This document shows, piece by piece, positions 1 to 8,724 of a stretch of DNA of 35,932 bases. Where the stretch lies: contig JAESRE010000025.1 in the NCBI GenBank assembly GCA_016764775.1, forward strand, positions 1-35,932, read 5' to 3'. The translations under genes and the position numbers were made by a program. The notes beneath the pieces were generated by a model. The model was not told the origin of the DNA, did not search any database, and worked only from the letters and a program-made list of their open reading frames with translations. Numbering within the stretch: the stretch's first letter is position 1; every line of letters begins with the position of its first letter. Source of the stretch: Alphaproteobacteria bacterium. Its GTDB lineage: Bacteria > Pseudomonadota > Alphaproteobacteria > Micavibrionales > Micavibrionaceae.

Positions 1-633
1 GATGCGGCGGCCGCCATCCCCGCGTTGCTGTTCGGCGATGTGCAGGGTGAGCGTGTTTATGACCTGTGTGCCGCCCCGGGTGGTAAGACGTTGCAACTGG
101 CGGCGAGGGGCGCGCATGTAACCGCGCTTGACCGTTCTGCGGGGCGTTTGAAGCGCTTACAGGAAAATCTGGAGCGCATGCATCTGACCGATTCCGTTGA
201 GGTGATTACCGCCGATGCGGGCAGCTGGCGTCCGAAAGAGCCTGCGGGCTATGTCTTGCTCGATGCGCCGTGTAGCGCGACGGGCACACTACGCCGTCAT
301 CCCGATGTTGCGCATTTGAAATCCGCGACCGATGTTTCCCGTTTGCAGAATTTGCAGGCGGCGTTGCTCCGTAATGCGTTCGACATGCTGATGCCTGGTG
401 GGGTTCTGGTGTATTGTACGTGTTCTTTGCAAAAGGCCGAAGGCGAGCAGCAGATTGAGCACTTCCTTAAAACCGAACTACAGGCCGAACGTTTGCCGAT
501 CACGGCGAAGGAGCTTGGAGGGTTTGACGAAGCTCTGACCGAGGAGGGCGATTTGCGCATCCTCTCCTTCCACCAAGCCGCCCTTGGCGGTATGGACGGG
601 TTTTACATTGCCCGCTTGACCAAAAGCGCCTAA
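1..633 (+). CDS. rsmB: 16S rRNA m5C methyltransferase RsmB/Sun (5' truncated)
   Basis: The frame is open from base 1, so the gene starts outside the window; about 210 C-terminal residues are present. They form the Rossmann catalytic domain of the NOL1/NOP2/Sun family, which makes 5-methylcytosine in 16S rRNA from S-adenosylmethionine. Visible are the SAM-binding motif CAAPGGKT, an acidic motif II (ALDRS), motif IV DAPCSATGTLRRHPD with the Pro-Cys pair, and motif VI YCTCSLQKAEGE with the catalytic Thr-Cys. The upstream residues DAAAAIPA match the sequence that precedes motif I in this family. The missing N-terminus should hold the NusB-like RNA-binding domain. rpe follows 114 bp downstream on the same strand, an order common in alphaproteobacteria. 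Family assignment is firm; the exact target base (C967 in E. coli) is by analogy. Confidence 0.93.
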   Translation, partial: DAAAAIPALLFGDVQGERVYDLCAAPGGKTLQLAARGAHVTALDRSAGRLKRLQENLERMHLTDSVEVITADAGSWRPKEPAGYVLLDAPCSATGTLRRHPDVAHLKSATDVSRLQNLQAALLRNAFDMLMPGGVLVYCTCSLQKAEGEQQIEHFLKTELQAERLPITAKELGGFDEALTEEGDLRILSFHQAALGGMDGFYIARLTKSA

Positions 634-747
634 AATCTCAGCCGAATCATCTCTGGCTTTGCATAAGTGATTCTGATAAATTTATATAAAGTCACAGTTT
701 TTTCTGTTATTCACAGATGTATCCACGCGCTTTAAGAGTTTAATTTT

Positions 748-1407
748 ATGCCGCAACAACCTGTCCGCATTGCACCGTCTATTTTGTCATCCGACTTCTC
801 CATTTTGGGGGAAGAGGTTCGTCGTATTGATGAAGGCGGCGCCGATTACATTCATATCGATGTGATGGACGGCCATTTTGTGCCGAACCTGACATTCGGT
901 GCGCCTGTCGTGAAGTGTTTGCGTCCGCATACGAAGAAGATTTTCGACGTGCATTTGATGATTGCGCCTGTCGACCCGTTGATTGAGGATTTCGCAAAGG
1001 CGGGTAGCGACATCATCACCGCACATGTTGAGGCAGGGCCGCATCTGCACCGTACATTGCAGGCGATTAAAAGCCATGGCGTCAAAGCGGGCGTGTCCCT
1101 TAACCCGCATACGCCGATAGAAAGCATTCAACATGTGATGGATATGGTTGATTTGATCCTGATCATGACCGTAAACCCGGGTTTCGGCGGGCAGAGTTTT
1201 ATTCCTTTACTGGACAAGATTGCCAAGGCGCGCGCAATGATCGACGCGACCGGACGCGAGATAGATTTAGAAGTTGACGGCGGGGTCAATCCTGACACTG
1301 CCAAACAGGTAATTGAAGCAGGAGCAGACGTGCTTGTGGCCGGAACGGCCGTATTCAAGGACGGTCCTGAACAATACGCTGCCAATATTAAGGCGTTACG
1401 AGGGTAA
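748..1407 (+). CDS. rpe: Ribulose-phosphate 3-epimerase
   Basis: A 219-residue TIM-barrel enzyme that interconverts D-ribulose 5-phosphate and D-xylulose 5-phosphate in the pentose phosphate and Calvin pathways. The length is normal for the family. Signature segments are APSILSSDF at the N-terminus, [16 protein letters not shown] with the metal-binding His and catalytic Asp, [18 protein letters not shown] (phosphate/lid loop), EVDGGVN with the second catalytic Asp, and [12 protein letters not shown] at the phosphate-binding C-terminal strand. The ATG at 748 gives the expected N-terminus; only a weak purine stretch precedes it, so the start rests on homology. Its neighbours are rsmB upstream and the heparinase-like gene 33 bp downstream, so co-transcription is likely. 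Confidence 0.97.
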   Translation: MPQQPVRIAPSILSSDFSILGEEVRRIDEGGADYIHIDVMDGHFVPNLTFGAPVVKCLRPHTKKIFDVHLMIAPVDPLIEDFAKAGSDIITAHVEAGPHLHRTLQAIKSHGVKAGVSLNPHTPIESIQHVMDMVDLILIMTVNPGFGGQSFIPLLDKIAKARAMIDATGREIDLEVDGGVNPDTAKQVIEAGADVLVAGTAVFKDGPEQYAANIKALRG

Positions 1408-1440
1408 CGACCTGTCTTTTTGATCGTTAGAGGTATGGAT

Positions 1441-3069
1441 ATGCCGCTACAGTTTTTGAACATGATTAAGAATCGTGCGAGCCAGATGGCGTACTCATCG
1501 ACGCTGTACGACTGGAGCTTGCGCGGATACACGCCCGAGCGTTTGATCGTGCGTCCGCCGGATTGTTGGGTAGGCGATGTGGACAGGGGCCGTGCTTTGT
1601 TTGATGGTGTCCTGATGCATGAAGGCGAGAGCCTACCGCTTGCGCAATGTGGCTGGATGCCGCTTGGTATTACGCAGCCGTGGATCAGGCACGTACACGG
1701 GTTCACGTGGCTTCGTGATTTGCGCAGTTTGTCTTGCGAAAAAGGTATGGGCGCGGATGCCCGCCGTGCCGCGCGTGCAATGATCCAAAGCTGGCTTTCC
1801 TACTATCGGCATTGGGACAAGGATGCGTGGGCGCCCGAAGTTACGGGCCACCGCTTATCGATGTGGTTGGGGCATTATGAATTTTACGGCCAGTTCGAAG
1901 GTGACGACGACGAAGCCGACCGTTTCGAACATGTGTTTTTTGATGCCGCCGTTCGGCAGGCGCGTCATTTATCCCATGTGTTTTCCCAGAAAAACAGTGA
2001 TCCCAGAGATATCGGCCATTTCAGCGCGGCTAAAGGCTTGCTTTATGCGGGTATTGCTTTTGAAGGGCACGAGGCGTGGATTGATGTCGCGTTAAATGAA
2101 ATCGAACGGGCAATTGAAGGACAAATTGCGGGCGATGGCTCGCACAGATCCCGCTCGCCGCAGGCGTTGCTGGATGTTTTGAAGACATTGCTCGATATTC
2201 GCATGGCCTTGCAATCGGCGGATTATCCGATGCCTGAAAAGATTCAGCATGCCATCGACAAAATGGGGCCTGCTCTGCGCTTCTTCCGTTACAACGACAA
2301 GGGTCTCGGCCTGTTCAATGGCGCGCAGGAAGGGGACCGCGATGTGCTGGATTCCGTCATGCGTCAATGCGGTATTCGCGGTAAGGCGATGAGCTCTCTT
2401 CCCTGTGCGGGGTTTGAACGCATCGTGCATGGTCGCACGACGATTGTAATGGATACCGGTAAGGCGGGCGAATATGTCAGTCATCACGGCCCGTTGGCAT
2501 TCGAGATGAATTACGGACGTCAGCGTGTTTTTGTGAATTGCGGGCATCATCCGCTGGACGAAGACTGGCAGGATGCTTTGAGTGCTTGTCCTGCGCATAC
2601 CAGTATCACGCTTGATAGCCGCAACCCGTTGGTTGGCAAGGCATCGTATTCGTCCAGAGAAGATCATAAGAATGCAACCTTGCTGGAAGCAGCGCATGAG
2701 GGGTATGTGGCCCTTAACGGCTTTACGCATAAGCGCCGCCTGTACGTGTCCGATCAGGGGCAGGATATTCGCGGTGAAGATAGCCTGACTGCTCAGCATG
2801 ATCCGCAAAGACCGATAGAGGCGGTTATCCGTTTCCATTTACATCCAAAAGTCATGGTGTCTTTGATCCGTGAAGGGCAAGAAGCCTTGCTTCGTTTGCC
2901 GGGCGGCGTCGGTTGGCGCTTCCATCATTCGGGCGGCGAATTGGCGTTGGAGGATAGCGTCTATCTGGGCGAGGGTAAGCAGATACGCAAGACAAAACAA
3001 TTGGCTATTTACGGCCAAATCACTCAAAAGCAAGCGCGAATTCTATGGGCTGTGCAACGCGAGGGATAA
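1441..3069 (+). CDS. Heparinase II/III family protein
   Basis: About 542 residues, with an alpha-helical toroid-like N-terminal half and a beta-rich C-terminal half typical of heparinase II/III proteins (polysaccharide lyase-like). The C-terminal signature is the stretch around VSHHGPLAFEMNYG followed by RVFVNCG and the TSITLDSRNP segment. In alphaproteobacteria a copy of this family conserved between rpe and purH is common; its substrate is unknown. The frame can start at TTG 1420, ATG 1435 or ATG 1441; ATG 1441 is preferred because an AGAGG lies seven bases upstream. No clear signal peptide is seen, so a cytoplasmic or atypically exported location is possible. The last codons are 19 bp from the EAL gene. 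Family call is good; enzymatic activity is not established. Confidence 0.85.
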   Translation: MPLQFLNMIKNRASQMAYSSTLYDWSLRGYTPERLIVRPPDCWVGDVDRGRALFDGVLMHEGESLPLAQCGWMPLGITQPWIRHVHGFTWLRDLRSLSCEKGMGADARRAARAMIQSWLSYYRHWDKDAWAPEVTGHRLSMWLGHYEFYGQFEGDDDEADRFEHVFFDAAVRQARHLSHVFSQKNSDPRDIGHFSAAKGLLYAGIAFEGHEAWIDVALNEIERAIEGQIAGDGSHRSRSPQALLDVLKTLLDIRMALQSADYPMPEKIQHAIDKMGPALRFFRYNDKGLGLFNGAQEGDRDVLDSVMRQCGIRGKAMSSLPCAGFERIVHGRTTIVMDTGKAGEYVSHHGPLAFEMNYGRQRVFVNCGHHPLDEDWQDALSACPAHTSITLDSRNPLVGKASYSSREDHKNATLLEAAHEGYVALNGFTHKRRLYVSDQGQDIRGEDSLTAQHDPQRPIEAVIRFHLHPKVMVSLIREGQEALLRLPGGVGWRFHHSGGELALEDSVYLGEGKQIRKTKQLAIYGQITQKQARILWAVQREG

Positions 3070-3088
3070 AAGCGTATACTAATATACA

Positions 3089-4054
3089 ATGCAGACATCG
3101 CGACAACAGCAACCTGAAACCGTTCAAGATTACGACACCGAACTTCTTCGGCGCATCGAAAATCTTATACGCAGTTTTCAGAAGCACGTACGCGATGCCG
3201 AAGGTACAGAATCCGAAGAGCAGATGGTTTACGGTCTGCGCACATTGGTTGCGCTGGCCAACATGGTTCTCCACAAACAAGACGTATTCGGCATAGAGCC
3301 GTGGCATATTATTTCGCCGTACGCACCGTTATCCATGCCGGGTGAAATGCTGCTGCGGGTTAAAGATTTCAAAGGCAACCCGATGGCGCCTTATCCGGCG
3401 ATTATGGCGTTTTATGAAACAGGCTATACCGCACAGATTGACGCAATTTTGTTTCTTGTCGCTTTGGGGCAGTTTGAACGTATGCGTAAAGCGGGCACTA
3501 AAAAGCAGGTTTCGATCAATATCTCTGCACGGTCATTACGTGATTCAGATTTTGTCAAAGCCACGCTGGCGCGTCTGGAAAGTTTGCAATTAAACAGCGA
3601 AGAAAAAATCATCATCGAAATTCATGAAAGCAGTCCGCATCTGGCGATGAGTCGTCAAGTTCTGGAGCTGTATAAGATGCTGGATGTCGGGTTTGCGATT
3701 GATGATGTGGGTTTGAACATGAATGATGTTCTGCGGCTGGCTGAATTTGAAGGGTTGGCTGAATTTGTAAAAATCGACCGCCATTCCGTATGCGCCGAAG
3801 AGGGGCAGGCCAACTCGCTTGATCAAGTGATGTCTTTTGTACGCACGCTGATGCCCGATGCGCTGGCTGTGGCCGAAGGTGTTAAAAATGAAGAGCATGC
3901 GTTCGAAATCGCGCAGAAATATCCCGATATACAGTATGTGCAGGGCTTGTATCTGACGAGTGACCGCGACGATTTCAAGCTGGCTTTTTACAATGTCGAT
4001 AAAGCCGACGGGCTTTCCAATGCAAGCGCATCCGGCATGGATGAATTTGCTTAA
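3089..4054 (+). CDS. EAL-domain protein, possible c-di-GMP phosphodiesterase with divergent loop 6
   Basis: 321 residues: an N-terminal helical region of about 65 residues (RRIENLIRSFQKH, then LRTLVALANMVLHKQ) and a C-terminal EAL domain from about residue 75 to 300. Predicted catalytic residues are present: Glu86 in an E-M-L version of the EAL motif, Asn144 (SINIS), Glu180 (IEIHES), Asp205-Asp206 (AIDDVG), Lys228 (KIDR), Glu263 (AEGV) and Gln285 (QG). Loop 6, normally DDFGTGYSS, reads DDVGLNMND, so the loop that organises the dimer and metal site has diverged. No GGDEF, membrane or receiver domain is visible. It could be a weak or regulated phosphodiesterase, or a c-di-GMP receptor. ATG 3089 lacks a well-spaced Shine-Dalgarno. 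It sits where purH often follows the heparinase gene. Confidence 0.85.
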   Translation: MQTSRQQQPETVQDYDTELLRRIENLIRSFQKHVRDAEGTESEEQMVYGLRTLVALANMVLHKQDVFGIEPWHIISPYAPLSMPGEMLLRVKDFKGNPMAPYPAIMAFYETGYTAQIDAILFLVALGQFERMRKAGTKKQVSINISARSLRDSDFVKATLARLESLQLNSEEKIIIEIHESSPHLAMSRQVLELYKMLDVGFAIDDVGLNMNDVLRLAEFEGLAEFVKIDRHSVCAEEGQANSLDQVMSFVRTLMPDALAVAEGVKNEEHAFEIAQKYPDIQYVQGLYLTSDRDDFKLAFYNVDKADGLSNASASGMDEFA

Positions 4055-4117
4055 TAATCCGTCTTACACCTAAAAATTGTTCTTTATTTGTTCTCTTTTT
4101 TGCGGCATAGTGATTCT

Positions 4118-5527
4118 ATGGCGAAGGCAAAGAAATCATATATCTGTCAGTCTTGTGGTTCGGTCCATAGCAAGTGGGCGGGCAAGTGTGAATCCTGCGG
4201 CGAATGGAATTCCATGACCGAGGATACGGTCGCGCAAACAGCTGTGCCGAAGGGGTTAACGAGCAAGAAGGGACGCAAAGTCGATTTTGTTTCGCTGAAT
4301 GACCCGACCCAGACAAATTACAAACGCTATGTATCGGGTATAGAAGAATTTGATCGCGTATGCGGCGGTGGTTTGGTGCCCGGCTCGGCGACGCTGATCG
4401 GCGGCGACCCCGGCATCGGTAAATCGACATTATTACTACAGGCGATTTGTGCGCTGGCCCAAAAGGGCGCGCGCTGCGTGTATGTTTCCGGTGAAGAAGC
4501 CATTGATCAGGTGCGTATGCGTGCGAAACGGCTTGGTTTGGCCGAAGCGCCGGTGGAGTTGGCTTCTACAACCAACATACGGGATATCCTGACCAGTGTG
4601 GAAGGCGGAGAGAAGCCCGTTGAATTTTTGGTTATCGATTCGATTCAGACCATGTATGTCGATAATATTGAATCGGCCCCCGGCACGGTGACTCAGGTAC
4701 GTACAAGTGCGCAGGAAATTATCCGCTACGCCAAGGCCCGTAACATGGCGGTATTGTTTGTCGGGCATGTGACGAAGGAAGGACAGATTGCGGGTCCGCG
4801 TGTTCTCGAACATATGGTGGATACAGTGCTGTATTTCGAAGGGGACCGTTCACACCATTTCCGCATTTTGCGCGGGGTAAAAAACCGTTTCGGCCCGACG
4901 GATGAAATCGGCGTCTTCGAAATGGAAGGCGGCGGATTAGCCGAAGTTGAAAACCCCTCTGAAATCTTTCTTTCTCAACGTAATCAGGATGTGGCGGGGA
5001 GCGCCGTTCTGGCCGCCCTTGAAGGCTCACGCCCGATGCTGGTCGAGGTGCAGGCATTGGCCGCGCCGTCATCACTGGCGTCGCCGCGCCGTTCGGTGAT
5101 CGGTTGGGACCCGAACAGGTTGGCTATGATTGTTGCTGTTTTGGAAACGCGGATCGGTTTGCAAATCTCGGGTTGTGATATTTTTCTCAACATTGCGGGC
5201 GGTATACGCATTAACGAACCGGCGGCGGATCTGGCCGTAGCTGCGGCATTGATCAGCGCGTTACAAAATAACCCCTTGCCGGCGGAAATGGTGTTTTTCG
5301 GCGAAGTCGGTCTTGCGGGTGAAGTACGACAGGTTGCGCAACCCGACCTGCGTTTGAAAGAAGCTCATAAGCTTGGTTTCCGTGAAGCGATCATTCCGAA
5401 ATCCAAGAAAAGTATTGCGCCCAAAAAGGCGAAAAACGATGAAATTCGTGTGTCGGAACTGGAGCATATACAGATGCTGGCTGATTTGTTTGTCAGTAAC
5501 GCACCGCCAAAAGCGTACGCTGTGTAA
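4118..5527 (+). CDS. radA: DNA repair protein RadA (DnaB-like helicase with Lon-like domain)
   Basis: 469 residues from ATG 4118, where the N-terminus MAKAKKSYICQSCG matches the family; an upstream TTG at 4088 in the same frame is less likely. Domain order: a four-cysteine zinc finger (Cys10, 13, 24, 27), a RecA-like ATPase with Walker A GGDPGIGKST near residue 96, Walker B around FLVIDSIQT, the RadA-specific KNRFG motif, and a C-terminal Lon protease-like domain (residues about 290-460) of structural role. RadA promotes branch migration and helicase activity at recombination intermediates. No Shine-Dalgarno is seen; a CATAGT -10-like hexamer at 4106-4111 lies six bases before the ATG, which would allow a leaderless transcript. 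cvpA and purF follow on the same strand. Confidence 0.96.
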   Translation: MAKAKKSYICQSCGSVHSKWAGKCESCGEWNSMTEDTVAQTAVPKGLTSKKGRKVDFVSLNDPTQTNYKRYVSGIEEFDRVCGGGLVPGSATLIGGDPGIGKSTLLLQAICALAQKGARCVYVSGEEAIDQVRMRAKRLGLAEAPVELASTTNIRDILTSVEGGEKPVEFLVIDSIQTMYVDNIESAPGTVTQVRTSAQEIIRYAKARNMAVLFVGHVTKEGQIAGPRVLEHMVDTVLYFEGDRSHHFRILRGVKNRFGPTDEIGVFEMEGGGLAEVENPSEIFLSQRNQDVAGSAVLAALEGSRPMLVEVQALAAPSSLASPRRSVIGWDPNRLAMIVAVLETRIGLQISGCDIFLNIAGGIRINEPAADLAVAAALISALQNNPLPAEMVFFGEVGLAGEVRQVAQPDLRLKEAHKLGFREAIIPKSKKSIAPKKAKNDEIRVSELEHIQMLADLFVSNAPPKAYAV

Positions 5528-5608
5528 GCTTACGCGACTAAAGTCTTGATTTTATAACCCGCTTTACTTATGTATGGGGCTTAACCGCCAACCACGCGCA
5601 GACTTTAT

Positions 5609-6361
5609 ATGATCGTTGATATTGTTGTTCTTGCCGTATTGCTGATTTCGGCACTTATCGCCTTTATGCGGGGCTTGATCCGCGAGGTCCTTACAATCAC
5701 GGGTGTTGTCGGCGGTCTGGCAGCGGCCTATTTCTTCGGCCCCCTTCTCAAACCCCACATGCGTGACTGGTTCGGTGTCGCGGAAAACGCAGCACAGGAA
5801 GAGCCTGACAAGCTTTTAGGGATTTTACCGTACGATATTGTTGCCGACGCGTTGTCTTATGGCGTCATCTTTATCGGCGTGGTTATCATTCTTTCCGTTA
5901 TCAGTCACTTTTTGGCCGAAGGTGTGCGCAGTATCGGACTGGGTGCCATTGACCGTACGCTCGGGTTTATATTCGGCCTGTTGCGCGGTGTCATTATTCT
6001 CGGGCTTCTTTACCTGCCCGTTCACCTGTTTATTGACGATGAAACGAAGGCAGATGTATTTGAAGGCAGTTCCACGCAGTTCTATCTGGAACGTACGGCA
6101 GAGATGATTGCCGACTTGTTGCCTGAGGAAGCGATAGAAAAAGCCGAAGAAGGCGTGCAGGAGCTGGAAGATATTAGCGAGACGCGTAAAGCCCTTGAAG
6201 ACAACGGTTTGTTGAAATCCGAAGAAGATGACAACGAGCCCCTACAAACCGAACCCGAAAACAACAATATTATTCCTGAAAGTAACGAAGGCTATAACGA
6301 CGAGTTTCGTGATAACATGGACCAGTTGTTCCAGGACGAAACAGATGACACCAATCCATAA
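5609..6361 (+). CDS. cvpA: CvpA family inner-membrane protein with long acidic tail
   Basis: 250 residues. The first 150 or so carry four hydrophobic segments: about residues 4-22, a second near LTITGVVGGLAAAYFFG, a third around YGVIFIGVVIILSVISHFLA and a fourth around LGFIFGLLRGVIILGLLYL. The family signature R-G-L-I-R-E-V at residues 22-28 and GAIDRTLGFIFGLLRG fit CvpA, linked in E. coli to colicin V production and envelope homeostasis and often found upstream of purF. The last 90 residues are hydrophilic and rich in Glu, Asp and Asn. The stop is four bases before the purF ATG, so translational coupling is likely. No strong Shine-Dalgarno precedes ATG 5609. Confidence 0.9.
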   Translation: MIVDIVVLAVLLISALIAFMRGLIREVLTITGVVGGLAAAYFFGPLLKPHMRDWFGVAENAAQEEPDKLLGILPYDIVADALSYGVIFIGVVIILSVISHFLAEGVRSIGLGAIDRTLGFIFGLLRGVIILGLLYLPVHLFIDDETKADVFEGSSTQFYLERTAEMIADLLPEEAIEKAEEGVQELEDISETRKALEDNGLLKSEEDDNEPLQTEPENNNIIPESNEGYNDEFRDNMDQLFQDETDDTNP

Positions 6362-6365
6362 TACT

Positions 6366-7832
6366 ATGAGTGAAGAATTTATACAGTTTGACGATGATAA
6401 GTTGCACGAGGAGTGCGGCGTGTTTGGTGTTTACGGTACCGAGGATGCATCCGCGTTTACGGCTCTTGGTTTGCACGCTTTGCAGCATCGCGGGCAAGAA
6501 GCTTGCGGTATTGTTTCCTATGACGGCGAGACGTTTTTTGCACACAAAGCCCAAGGGCTTGTAGGTGCGAACTTCAGTGAAAGCAACGTTATTGACCGTT
6601 TGAAAGGCTACGTTGCACTGGGCCACAACCGCTATGCCACCACAGGTGAAGGGGGTATGCGTAACGTACAGCCTCTCTATGCCGATATGGATTTCGGCGG
6701 CTTTGCTGTTGCTCATAACGGAAATTTGACTAACTCGCATGCCCTAAGGCAGGAGCTGGTAAAGGGCGGATCTATCTTTCAGTCCACCAGTGATACTGAA
6801 ACCATCATTCACCTGATTGCGGTGTCCAAGAAAAAGACCCTCGCGGAACGTTTCATAGAAGCGCTTGGTCGCGTGAAGGGTGCATATGCGCTCGTCGCGT
6901 GTGCGGAAGGCCAAATGATCGGTATCCGTGATCCACACGGTATTCGTCCGCTTGTTCTGGGCAGTTTAGGCGAGGCGTACATTCTGGCTTCTGAGACATG
7001 CGCTTTGGATATTATCGGTGCGGAATTCGTACGCGAGGTTGAGCCCGGAGAGATGGTTGTTATTGGGCAGGATGGCGTTCAGAGCCACAGTCCGTTTGAT
7101 AAAGTTCCTGAGCAACCGTGTATTTTCGAGTACGTATATTTTGCTCGTCCCGACAGCGTTATGGGCGGCCGTTCTGTTTACGAAGTACGCAAGAATATCG
7201 GTGCCGAACTGGCTAAAGAAGAGCCTGTAGTGGGCGCTGATCTGGTTGTACCTGTTCCCGACAGCGGTACGCCGTCAGCTATTGGTTATGCCGAAGAGTG
7301 CGGTGTGCCGTTTGAGCTGGGCATTATCCGCAACCACTATGTTGGTCGTACATTCATTGAGCCGACGGATAAAATCCGCCACTTGGGTGTACGGTTGAAG
7401 CACAACGCCAACCGCAAGTTCATCGAAGGTAAAAGCGTTGTTCTGGTCGATGACTCTATCGTGCGCGGTACGACGTCCAAGAAAATTGTTGAGATGATCC
7501 GTGCCGCAGGTGCGCGTGAAGTGCATATGCGCATATCGTCGCCGCCAATCCGTTTCAGTTGTTTTTACGGCATTGATACGCCGACAACGAGCGAGTTGCT
7601 GGCCCATGAAAAGTCGGTTGAAGAAATTTGCAAATATATCGGGGCTGACTCTCTGGCCTATGTGACGATTGACGGTTTGTATCGTGCACTGGGTGAAGAG
7701 GCGCGTAATAACGAACAGCCGCAATTCGAAGATGCTTGCTTCACAGGTGATTATCCTGTCGAGCTGGTTGATTACAAAAACAACCAGACAGGCGCGAAAG
7801 TCACAGACTTACGAGAGCGTCGTAAATCCTAG
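6366..7832 (+). CDS. purF: Amidophosphoribosyltransferase
   Basis: 488 residues. PurF catalyses the first committed step of purine synthesis, forming 5-phosphoribosylamine from PRPP and glutamine. ATG 6366 is chosen because it sits four bases after cvpA and gives a 16-residue propeptide before Cys17 (HEECGVFG), the glutaminase nucleophile exposed by processing. The glutaminase domain shows GLHALQHRGQEACGI, GHNRYATTG and HNGNLTN; the phosphoribosyltransferase domain shows the PRPP loop VVLVDDSIVRGTTS. The propeptide and sequence resemble the Bacillus-type, Fe-S-containing class. Cys252, Cys399 and Cys458 align with three cluster ligands, but the fourth position reads Glu455 (QFEDACFTG) rather than Cys. 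The gene ends four bases from the convergent mscS stop. Confidence 0.97.
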   Translation: MSEEFIQFDDDKLHEECGVFGVYGTEDASAFTALGLHALQHRGQEACGIVSYDGETFFAHKAQGLVGANFSESNVIDRLKGYVALGHNRYATTGEGGMRNVQPLYADMDFGGFAVAHNGNLTNSHALRQELVKGGSIFQSTSDTETIIHLIAVSKKKTLAERFIEALGRVKGAYALVACAEGQMIGIRDPHGIRPLVLGSLGEAYILASETCALDIIGAEFVREVEPGEMVVIGQDGVQSHSPFDKVPEQPCIFEYVYFARPDSVMGGRSVYEVRKNIGAELAKEEPVVGADLVVPVPDSGTPSAIGYAEECGVPFELGIIRNHYVGRTFIEPTDKIRHLGVRLKHNANRKFIEGKSVVLVDDSIVRGTTSKKIVEMIRAAGAREVHMRISSPPIRFSCFYGIDTPTTSELLAHEKSVEEICKYIGADSLAYVTIDGLYRALGEEARNNEQPQFEDACFTGDYPVELVDYKNNQTGAKVTDLRERRKS

Positions 7833-7836
7833 AAAT

Positions 7837-8691
7837 TTAAGCTGCTTTTTTCTTAGAACTTGCTGCCAGAGCTTCTACGCTCTCGGGTGAGAATTCCAAT
7901 GTACGTGTAGGGAACGGGATAGAGATGCCCGCTTTGTCCAGAGCCTCTTTCGTGGCTTTGGTCAGATCCCATTTTGTAGCCAGGAAGTCTGATGTTGCGG
8001 TCCAGTAGCGGACGCCGACATTCACGGATGAATCGCCAAGGCTGGATACGTAGTAAACCGGCTCTTTACCCGCTGTTGTAATGATACGCTCTTCTTTATC
8101 GATGATGGCCTTAATGGCTTTGATCGCCTTATCGATGTCCTCGTCATAGGCAATGCCGTTAACGAGGTCGAAGCGGCGTTGCTTGTTACGATTGTAATTG
8201 ATGATTTCGGAATTCCAGATCTGGCTGTTCGGTGCAAAGACGTACAGGTTATCCAGTGTCGCGAGTTCGGTTGCGAAGAGGCTTAGGGATTTTACGGTTC
8301 CTGAGACGCTGCCCGCTTCGATGTAGTCACCGACATTAAACGGACGCAGGATCAGCATCATTACACCGGATGCGACGTTAGAGAGTGTGCCTTGCAGAGC
8401 CAGACCGATCGCCAGACCGGCGGCACCCAAAACGGCCAGCAAGCTGGCGGTTTGTACACCGAGTTGCCCCAGTACAGCGACAAAAGCGATCGAGAGGATG
8501 CCATACTTTGCCAAGCCGCCGAGGAAACTTTTAAGCGTGTCGTCGAGCTTTTTGAAAGATTTTATGCGGTTACTGGCCCATTTCCCGATCACCCATCCTG
8601 CGATCAAAATGGCAATGGCCGTTAACAGGCGCATGCCCCAGAATGTAAGCAAAGCAATAAATTCGCTTTCGGGTCCTAAATCCAGTTCCAT
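7837..8691 (-). CDS. mscS: MscS-type small-conductance mechanosensitive channel
   Basis: 284 residues, close to E. coli MscS (286). Three N-terminal membrane helices are visible: about residues 12-33, 60-80 and the pore helix with the Ala/Gly pattern LLAVLGAAGLAIGLALQGTLSNVASGV. A cytoplasmic beta domain follows (ILRPFNVGDYIEAGSVSGTVKSL, then FAPNSQIWNSEIINY) and an alpha/beta cage domain. It would open on hypo-osmotic shock to release solutes. A strong AAGGAGA stands upstream of ATG 8691. It is the last gene of the minus-strand run after der (33-bp gap), so co-transcription is plausible. The tail is Lys/Ala-rich (SSKKKAA). Confidence 0.95.
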   Translation of the reverse strand: MELDLGPESEFIALLTFWGMRLLTAIAILIAGWVIGKWASNRIKSFKKLDDTLKSFLGGLAKYGILSIAFVAVLGQLGVQTASLLAVLGAAGLAIGLALQGTLSNVASGVMMLILRPFNVGDYIEAGSVSGTVKSLSLFATELATLDNLYVFAPNSQIWNSEIINYNRNKQRRFDLVNGIAYDEDIDKAIKAIKAIIDKEERIITTAGKEPVYYVSSLGDSSVNVGVRYWTATSDFLATKWDLTKATKEALDKAGISIPFPTRTLEFSPESVEALAASSKKKAA

Positions 8692-8724
8692 GTCTAAAAT
8701 CTCCTTATATTCAGGTGTGTTAAC

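Noticed and set aside
2092-2838. 248-residue minus-strand frame inside the heparinase-like gene
   Set aside because: Antisense to a well-supported coding region and with no family resemblance.
6228-6365. N-terminal extension of PurF from an earlier in-frame start
   Set aside because: The extension overlaps cvpA in another frame, and the ATG at 6366 gives the expected short propeptide before the nucleophile cysteine.
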